Assembly: GCA_947585525.1 (NCBI GenBank)
Contig: CANPXA010000058.1
Coordinates: 1 to 9,149, forward strand
DNA: 9,149 nucleotides
Direction: 5' to 3'
Source: an uncultured Akkermansia sp.
GTDB lineage: Bacteria > Verrucomicrobiota > Verrucomicrobiia > Verrucomicrobiales > Akkermansiaceae
Below, piece after piece: positions 6,428-9,149 of the stretch (its first letter is position 1; every line of letters begins with the position of its first letter). The position numbers and the translations under genes were made by a program. The notes under the pieces were generated by a model that was not told the origin of the DNA, searched no databases, and saw only the letters and a list, made by a program, of their open reading frames with translations.

Positions 6428-7246
6428 TTATCTTTTGCGTTGTTGCATGAAGCGAACAATGCCTTCGCCGATGGCGTGGGCGAAGCGATTGGCATTTGCT
6501 GATTTTGAGAGATAGTGAGCGTGCTCCGGGTTGGAGAGGAAAGCAACTTCGGTGATGACGGCGGGCACGAAAGAGTCGTTGCAGGTGTTGAGCCAATCGC
6601 CTCCGCCCTTGTGTCCATCTGTTCGGACGACGACTCCGCAGGGAACACCGTGATTCGGCAGACCGCGATTAAAGACACGGCGGTTCATTGTATCTGCCAT
6701 GGTTGTGGCAAGCTGAATACCCACCGGGTTGCAGTAAAAGGCGCCTTTGTTGGATATGAGCCAAGAGTCAGACTCGCTGTTGAGGTGGAGGAAGACGACA
6801 GCTCCCGGCTTGCAGTCCAGCGCATAGTCGGCGCTGAGTATGCCGACAGCCATGCGGTTGGAGTGGTGATTTGATCGATAAACCGCCGTTGGGATGGGTG
6901 TTTTAATCTGTACGACGCCGGTCTGTCGGGCGTATTCTGCCAAGGTGGGGTCAGTCGGGATGTCTCCGCGATTGCAAACGACACAATGGTAGCCGGCTTG
7001 TTCCACGACTTGTTTGACGACGTGGGCGTAGCGATACCAGAACTCGCATTCTTCCAGTTGAGCTCCCTGGGAGGCGTCCGGAGTACGCGCGCCCTGTCCG
7101 CCCTTACCCGGGGCATAATAGTGTCCGATGTCAAGGACGATGGTGTTAGACTCAAGTGCCTGCCGGCGCATCATTTGTTGAGTGCATTGCGAGCAGAGCA
7201 GGACGCAAAAAAGAGCGAGCAAGAAATGAATGGTTTTTTGTTGCAT
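6428..7246 (-). CDS. Exported N-acetylmuramoyl-L-alanine amidase (Amidase_3 family)
   Basis: A 272-residue zinc amidase predicted to cleave the bond between N-acetylmuramic acid and L-alanine in peptidoglycan, outside the cytoplasmic membrane. The N-terminus has two basic/polar residues' worth of lead then a hydrophobic core (about 7-18), typical of a Sec signal peptide. Cysteines at 14, 18 and 21 do not form a clean lipobox, so a lipoprotein is possible but not shown. The Amidase_3 motifs follow in order: VLDIGH (37-42, zinc His42), an acidic EECEFW segment (65-70) with a likely zinc Glu, FLHLNS (152-157, zinc His154) and ITEVAFLSNPEH (231-242) with catalytic Glu233. GGAAAG (7254-7259) lies 7 nt before the ATG. 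It begins 17 bp after ruvB and is the last gene of that operon. It lacks the SPOR or LysM domains that some family members carry. Confidence 0.9.
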   Translation of the reverse strand: MQQKTIHFLLALFCVLLCSQCTQQMMRRQALESNTIVLDIGHYYAPGKGGQGARTPDASQGAQLEECEFWYRYAHVVKQVVEQAGYHCVVCNRGDIPTDPTLAEYARQTGVVQIKTPIPTAVYRSNHHSNRMAVGILSADYALDCKPGAVVFLHLNSESDSWLISNKGAFYCNPVGIQLATTMADTMNRRVFNRGLPNHGVPCGVVVRTDGHKGGGDWLNTCNDSFVPAVITEVAFLSNPEHAHYLSKSANANRFAHAIGEGIVRFMQQRKR

Positions 7247-7263
7247 CGGAAATCTTTCCAGAA

Positions 7264-8301
7264 TTAAAGAGGAAGTTGAGCTTGACCGCTCGCCGGCGTG
7301 ACGCCAAGTTTGACATAGGCTGCGGGCATAGCTTCGCGTCCGCGCGGGGTACGCTTGATATAGCCTTGCATGATGAGGAAGGGTTCATGGACGTCCTCCA
7401 GAGTGGAGGCATCCTCCCCCAGCGCGACGGCCAGCGAGGAGAGACCGACCGGACCGCCGTTGAATTTATAGATCATCACCTCCAAGATGCGCTTGTCCAT
7501 CTCATCCAGCCCGTCAGCATCAATATCAATCATGCCCAGAGCCGCCTCCGCCGTTTCGCCGGTGATACGTCCATCGGAGCGCACTTGAGCGAAGTCACGC
7601 ACCCAACGCAGCAAGGCATTGGCCACGCGTGGGGTGCCACGGGAGCGGCGGGCTATGGATTCTGCGCCCTCCGGTGACATTTCGATGCCGAGCAAGGCGG
7701 CAGAACGTGCGAGAATCTTGCAGATTTCCTCCGTGTTGTAGTAGTCGAGACGGTTAGCTATGCCGAAACGGGAACGCAAGGGTCCCGTGAGCATACCGCT
7801 GCGCGTGGTGGCGCCGATGAGGGTAAAGGGCTTGAGGCGCATGTTCACCGAGCGAGCGGCCGGTCCTTGGTCGATCATGATGTCGAGACGGAAGTCCTCC
7901 ATGGCAGGGTAGAGATATTCCTCCACCGCAGGGTTCAGACGGTGGATCTCATCAATAAAGAGGATATCGCCTTCCTCCAGCCGGGTAAGAAGTCCCGCGA
8001 GATCCTTCGCTTTCTCTATTTGCGGACCGGAGGCGATGTAGAGGTTGCGTCCCACCGCGTGAGCAACGATGTAGGCGAGTGTCGTCTTGCCGAGTCCGGG
8101 GGGACCGCTGAGCAGTACATGGTGCAACACGTCTCCGCGTTGTTTGGCGGCGGCTACCATGAGCATGAGTCGTTCCTTCACTTTCTCCTGTCCGTAAAAT
8201 TCGGTGAAGTCCGGGGGACGAAGGGAAATGTCCTGTTCGTTGGGCGGGCTTTCCGTGAGGTGGGAGTAAATGGAGCCGGAATTACCGGGAGAGGCGCTCA
8301 T
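7264..8301 (-). CDS. ruvB: Holliday junction branch migration helicase RuvB
   Basis: RuvB, 345 residues, is the AAA+ motor that, with RuvA, drives branch migration of Holliday junctions for RuvC to resolve. Neither ruvA nor ruvC is in this window. A variable N-terminal tail of about 25 residues precedes the conserved LRP and FYGQEK (36-41). Walker A is GPPGLGKT (66-73), Walker B is LFIDEIH (114-120), sensor 1 is GATTRSG (163-169), the arginine-finger segment is LRSRFG (175-180) and sensor 2 lies in RGTPRVAN (221-228). The C-terminal winged helix (about 260-333) ends with HEPFLIMQGYIKRTPRGR-type sequence, which is diagnostic of RuvB. No Shine-Dalgarno site is visible before the ATG, which lies 26 bp after the nitroreductase stop. 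Co-transcription with the nitroreductase and amidase is inferred from the spacing. Confidence 0.98.
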   Translation of the reverse strand: MSASPGNSGSIYSHLTESPPNEQDISLRPPDFTEFYGQEKVKERLMLMVAAAKQRGDVLHHVLLSGPPGLGKTTLAYIVAHAVGRNLYIASGPQIEKAKDLAGLLTRLEEGDILFIDEIHRLNPAVEEYLYPAMEDFRLDIMIDQGPAARSVNMRLKPFTLIGATTRSGMLTGPLRSRFGIANRLDYYNTEEICKILARSAALLGIEMSPEGAESIARRSRGTPRVANALLRWVRDFAQVRSDGRITGETAEAALGMIDIDADGLDEMDKRILEVMIYKFNGGPVGLSSLAVALGEDASTLEDVHEPFLIMQGYIKRTPRGREAMPAAYVKLGVTPASGQAQLPL

Positions 8302-8327
8302 GGGGGCGTTGTGTGTGAGGGGTGATT

Positions 8328-8852
8328 TTATACGAAGAGGACATAGTCGTTCTTGCGGGGCTTGGCAGGGGATTCTCCCCCCTCCGCAGCGTATCCCAGG
8401 ATGCAGATGCCCAGACCCTCGTAGCGAGTTCCGTCAATCCCCCAGTTGGAGAGCACTTCCGCCCCTTCCGGCAGTTCGAACATTTCTTTCCCTCGGTTGA
8501 TCCAGCAGGAGCCAAGCCCTACTGCGTGAGCCGCCAGCATCAAATTTCCCATCACGAGGCACGCATCCTGAATCCCGGTGGGCGCCTCTTTGTCGGCCAT
8601 CACAAAGACTGCCACCGGAGCTCCATAAAATGGATCTATTTCCTTTCCCCATACTTGTGCATTGAGCTTCCCGAGATGCTTCAGCAGCGCAGTGTCTCGC
8701 ACCACGACCATCCGCGGAGACTGGGTCCCGTGCCCCGTCGCGGCGTATGTGCCTGCCTCAAGCACAGCTTCCAATTTTTCGTCCTCCACTACCTGTGCCG
8801 TGTATTTTCTGCAGCTTCGCCGCTCCTTGATATCTTGCAATGTCTCTCTCAT
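8328..8852 (-). CDS. Nitroreductase family protein (FMN-dependent)
   Basis: A 174-residue nitroreductase-fold flavoprotein expected to use FMN and NAD(P)H; the physiological substrate cannot be told from sequence. The N-terminal FMN phosphate-binding signature is RRSCRKY (11-17). GTQSPRMVVV (42-51) matches the family's N-x-QPW-like segment. DACLVMGNLMLAAHAVGLGSCW (96-117) is the conserved helix and FMN-contacting Gly loop, and LGYAAEG (152-158) is the C-terminal strand. The length is typical of the small subgroup. The ATG at 8852 is the only start that leaves the usual ten residues before the RRS motif. The nearest AGGAGG lies 19 nt away inside the promoter spacer, too far to be its ribosome site. 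A strong promoter predicts a transcript starting at this ATG. First gene of the operon with ruvB and the amidase. Confidence 0.93.
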   Translation of the reverse strand: MRETLQDIKERRSCRKYTAQVVEDEKLEAVLEAGTYAATGHGTQSPRMVVVRDTALLKHLGKLNAQVWGKEIDPFYGAPVAVFVMADKEAPTGIQDACLVMGNLMLAAHAVGLGSCWINRGKEMFELPEGAEVLSNWGIDGTRYEGLGICILGYAAEGGESPAKPRKNDYVLFV

Positions 8853-8858
8853 GTTTCC

Positions 8859-8887
8859 ATTTTAATCACACCCTCCTCCCTTGTCAA
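8859..8887 (-). promoter_or_regulatory. Strong sigma70-type promoter for nitroreductase-ruvB-amidase operon
   Basis: On the minus strand, TTGACA (8887-8882) is a perfect -35. It is separated by exactly 17 bp from TAAAAT (8864-8859), which differs from consensus at one position. Counting from the last base of the -10 as -7, +1 falls on 8852, the A of the nitroreductase ATG. The initiating base is a purine, as preferred. This predicts a leaderless transcript. A TTTTTGTGG motif (8910-8902) lies about 15 bp upstream of the -35. Confidence 0.75.
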
Positions 8888-8943
8888 TCTCGGATCCTTC
8901 GCCACAAAAACGACTCTCTTGCAATTTTTTCGTATCTTTGCAC

Positions 8944-8972
8944 TTGTCAAAGTCTCATCTGACTGATACAAT
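8944..8972 (+). promoter_or_regulatory. Promoter of tRNA-Ala
   Basis: TTGTCA (8944-8949) and TACAAT (8967-8972) are separated by 17 bp. TG one base upstream of the -10 (8964-8965) makes it an extended -10. The start would be near 8979-8980, giving a leader of about 7 nt before the tRNA. An AT-rich stretch (8921-8935) upstream may act as an UP element. It is back to back with the nitroreductase promoter. Confidence 0.82.
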
Positions 8973-8986
8973 CCCTCCTGTCTTTC

Positions 8987-9059
8987 GGGGTATTAGCTCA
9001 GTTGGTAGAGCGCCTCAATGGCATTGAGGAGGTCAGCGGTTCGAACCCGCTATGCTCCA
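8987..9059 (+). tRNA. tRNA-Ala (anticodon GGC)
   Basis: A full 73-nt cloverleaf. The acceptor stem is GGGGTAT (8987-8993) with ATGCTCC (9052-9058) and discriminator A9059. It includes the G3:U70 pair that is the main alanine identity element. The D-arm follows TAGCTCAGTTGGTAGAGCG. The anticodon stem is CCTCA (9013-9017) with TGAGG (9025-9029), and the loop ATGGCAT (9018-9024) gives anticodon GGC (9020-9022), reading GCC and GCU. Positions 32 and 38 are A and U, an A32-U38 pair known to be conserved in bacterial tRNA-Ala(GGC). The T-arm is AGCGG-TTCGAAC-CCGCT (9035-9051). The CCA end is not encoded. It stands alone with its own promoter and terminator. Confidence 0.98.
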
Positions 9060-9069
9060 GAGCAAAATT

Positions 9070-9104
9070 CGAGGCTTGTCGGTCAAACGGCGAGCCTCGT
9101 TTTT
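9070..9104 (+). terminator. Intrinsic terminator of tRNA-Ala
   Basis: A 12-bp stem (9070-9081 with 9088-9099, seven outer Watson-Crick pairs and two G:T pairs inside) with a 6-nt loop, GTCAAA, is followed directly by five T. It lies 11 bp after the tRNA. The remaining 45 bp to the right edge show nothing I can call. Confidence 0.92.
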
Positions 9105-9149
9105 GGAATCAGCTCTGTGAATTGCAAGAACAGATGCAACGGAAGACTG

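Noticed and set aside
8849..8860. A three-codon ATG-GAA-ACA-TGA mini-ORF overlapping the nitroreductase start, with AGGAGG upstream, suggesting translational coupling.
   Set aside because: Its ATG overlaps the last base pairs of the predicted -10 element and the predicted transcript begins downstream at 8852, so it would not be in the mRNA.
8933..8940. TATCTTTG upstream of the tRNA matches the Bacteroidota -7 consensus TAnnTTTG.
   Set aside because: No matching -33 TTG/TTTG at the right distance, while a complete sigma70-type promoter lies just downstream; protein features also do not look Bacteroidota.

Overview
This window looks like ordinary chromosomal housekeeping DNA from a Gram-negative-type bacterium. 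It is most likely a member of the Verrucomicrobiota (Akkermansia/Opitutus side). That placement rests on the overall look of ClpX, TsaD (with its NHLEGH...SPF stretch) and RuvB, and on sigma70-type promoters. I judged it by eye without alignment, so it is moderate confidence only. Shine-Dalgarno use is mixed: some genes have a clear site and several have none.

Left block (175-4723, all minus strand) is one compact operon read right to left: clpP, clpX, tsaD, a 296-residue protein with a winged-helix-like N-terminus, and a two-helix DUF3592-like membrane protein with a Lys/Arg-rich tail. Gaps are 4 to 17 bp. It combines ATP-dependent proteolysis (ClpXP) with the tRNA t6A-modifying enzyme TsaD and two poorly characterised proteins. 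The 296-residue protein resembles the COG2958/HrgA-type fusion of a DNA-binding domain to a restriction-endonuclease fold, but its expected E-x-K residues do not appear.

Centre (4724-5316) is a 593-bp intergenic region. Its right part is a dense series of short hairpins with 3-nt loops plus a tandem heptamer, which looks like a dispersed intergenic repeat. It is followed by a plus-strand ATP-grasp ligase (5317-6384), D-Ala-D-Ala-ligase-like in its C-terminal half but of unknown substrate.

Right block (6428-8852, minus strand) is a second operon read right to left: a nitroreductase, ruvB, and an exported N-acetylmuramoyl-L-alanine amidase. Its predicted promoter is almost a consensus (TTGACA, 17 bp, TAAAAT), and its expected start site falls on the A of the nitroreductase ATG, so a leaderless mRNA is predicted. 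Divergent from it on the plus strand is tRNA-Ala(GGC), with a textbook promoter and an intrinsic terminator.

I see no phage, insertion sequence, CRISPR array or obvious new defence system. The items most worth a second look are the predicted leaderless promoter, the degenerate nuclease-like protein in the clpPX-tsaD operon, the orphan ATP-grasp enzyme, the hairpin-array repeat, and the 9-mer CCACAAAAA, found four times and only in intergenic DNA.
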